DNA from: Roseateles amylovorans
Lineage (GTDB): Bacteria > Pseudomonadota > Gammaproteobacteria > Burkholderiales > Burkholderiaceae_C
Length of the DNA stretch: 64,000 nucleotides
Assembly: GCF_025398155.2 (NCBI RefSeq)
Contig: NZ_CP104562.2
Coordinates: 558,001-622,000, forward strand
Direction: 5' to 3'
Each line of letters opens with the position of its first letter. The first letter of the stretch is position 1. Of this stretch, positions 63,826 through 64,000 are shown piece after piece. The notes below the pieces were generated by a model. It searched no databases. It saw nothing but the letters and a program-made list of their open reading frames with translations, and was not told the DNA's origin. The translations under genes and the position numbers were made by a program.

Positions 63826-64000
63826 TATGTGGTTGAACATGGGCGGGGCTGGCGTGGCCGATCGGTCGATGGGCACGGACGATGATTGCAAGCCCGATCC
63901 GATCGACCTGTCCGGCCGCCTGCCGGTGCTCAGCCATCCACGCCTGGTGGAAATGCCCCGCGACCAGGCGAGAACCGATTTCTTTGCGGAACTGTGGGAG
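63826..64000 (+). CDS. Unidentified ORF, 3' end outside the window
   Basis: The frame from ATG 63826 is open to the window end (58 codons). The start of the product reads MWLNMGGAGVADRSMG, then an acidic stretch and a Leu/Pro-rich segment (LSGRLPVLSHPRLVEMP). I recognise no family, and no strong ribosome site is present. The 304-bp gap before it (63522-63825) contains the DUF2167 promoter region and a CTCCCC/GGGGAG hairpin at about 63600-63620, but nothing else I can identify. Confidence 0.4.

Overview
The window is GC-rich bacterial chromosome, most likely from a betaproteobacterium of the order Burkholderiales (Roseateles/Mitsuaria/Rubrivivax type). This rests on gene families and neighbourhoods (atp operon in the order F-H-A-G-D-C, LemA plus two TPM genes, hemE then priA, paired YceI with cytochrome b561) and on codon use. 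No 16S or other species marker is present. I see no tRNA, rRNA, IS element or CRISPR array.

Layout. 1-5.75 kb: F1 part of the ATP synthase operon, with strongly structured spacers and a terminator. 5.9-7.7 kb: three-gene lipoprotein operon (CsgG, DUF4810, DUF799/GNA1162). 7.7-9.7 kb: hexose-6-phosphate mutarotase and polyphosphate kinase 2. 9.7-12 kb: LemA-TPM-TPM operon on the minus strand. 12.3-16 kb: hemE and priA, with DnaA-box-like sites between them. 16-21 kb: a two-component cluster that looks like a phosphorelay split over several proteins. 21-25.7 kb: zinc metallopeptidase, S9 peptidase, and a degenerate protein-kinase-like membrane protein.

25.7-32.7 kb is the accessory island and the most interesting part. 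An A/T-richer stretch carries three paralogous small proteins (A, C, D) and a 125-aa protein (B). B is a stand-alone homologue of the first ~100 residues of a 1562-aa RTX protein encoded next to it. A-B and D-RTX are each joined by overlapping stop and start codons. The N-terminal ~200 residues of the RTX protein resemble a toxin-associated sequence pattern and have foreign base composition. The rest of the gene is GC-rich, with EF-hand-like motifs and three near-identical 504-bp repeats. My reading is an RTX-borne effector with a swappable N-terminal module and small immunity or chaperone partners. That function is inference.

32.7-40 kb: solute-binding lipoprotein, DUF1304 protein, Rep helicase, then a coupled lysoplasmalogenase and O-antigen-ligase-like pair. 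39.8-45 kb, minus strand: LytS/LytTR-type system with a small membrane protein, then cytochrome b561 and two YceI proteins. 45.3-59.3 kb: HD protein, a candidate structured ncRNA, a HisKA_2 kinase coupled to a REC-PAS-GGDEF-EAL protein, and an overlapping operon of hybrid kinase, GMC oxidoreductase/hydrolase fusion and PhoD-like phosphatase. 59.3-64 kb: DUF4124 protein, CYTH-CHAD protein, site-2 protease, DUF2167 protein and an unidentified partial ORF at the window edge.
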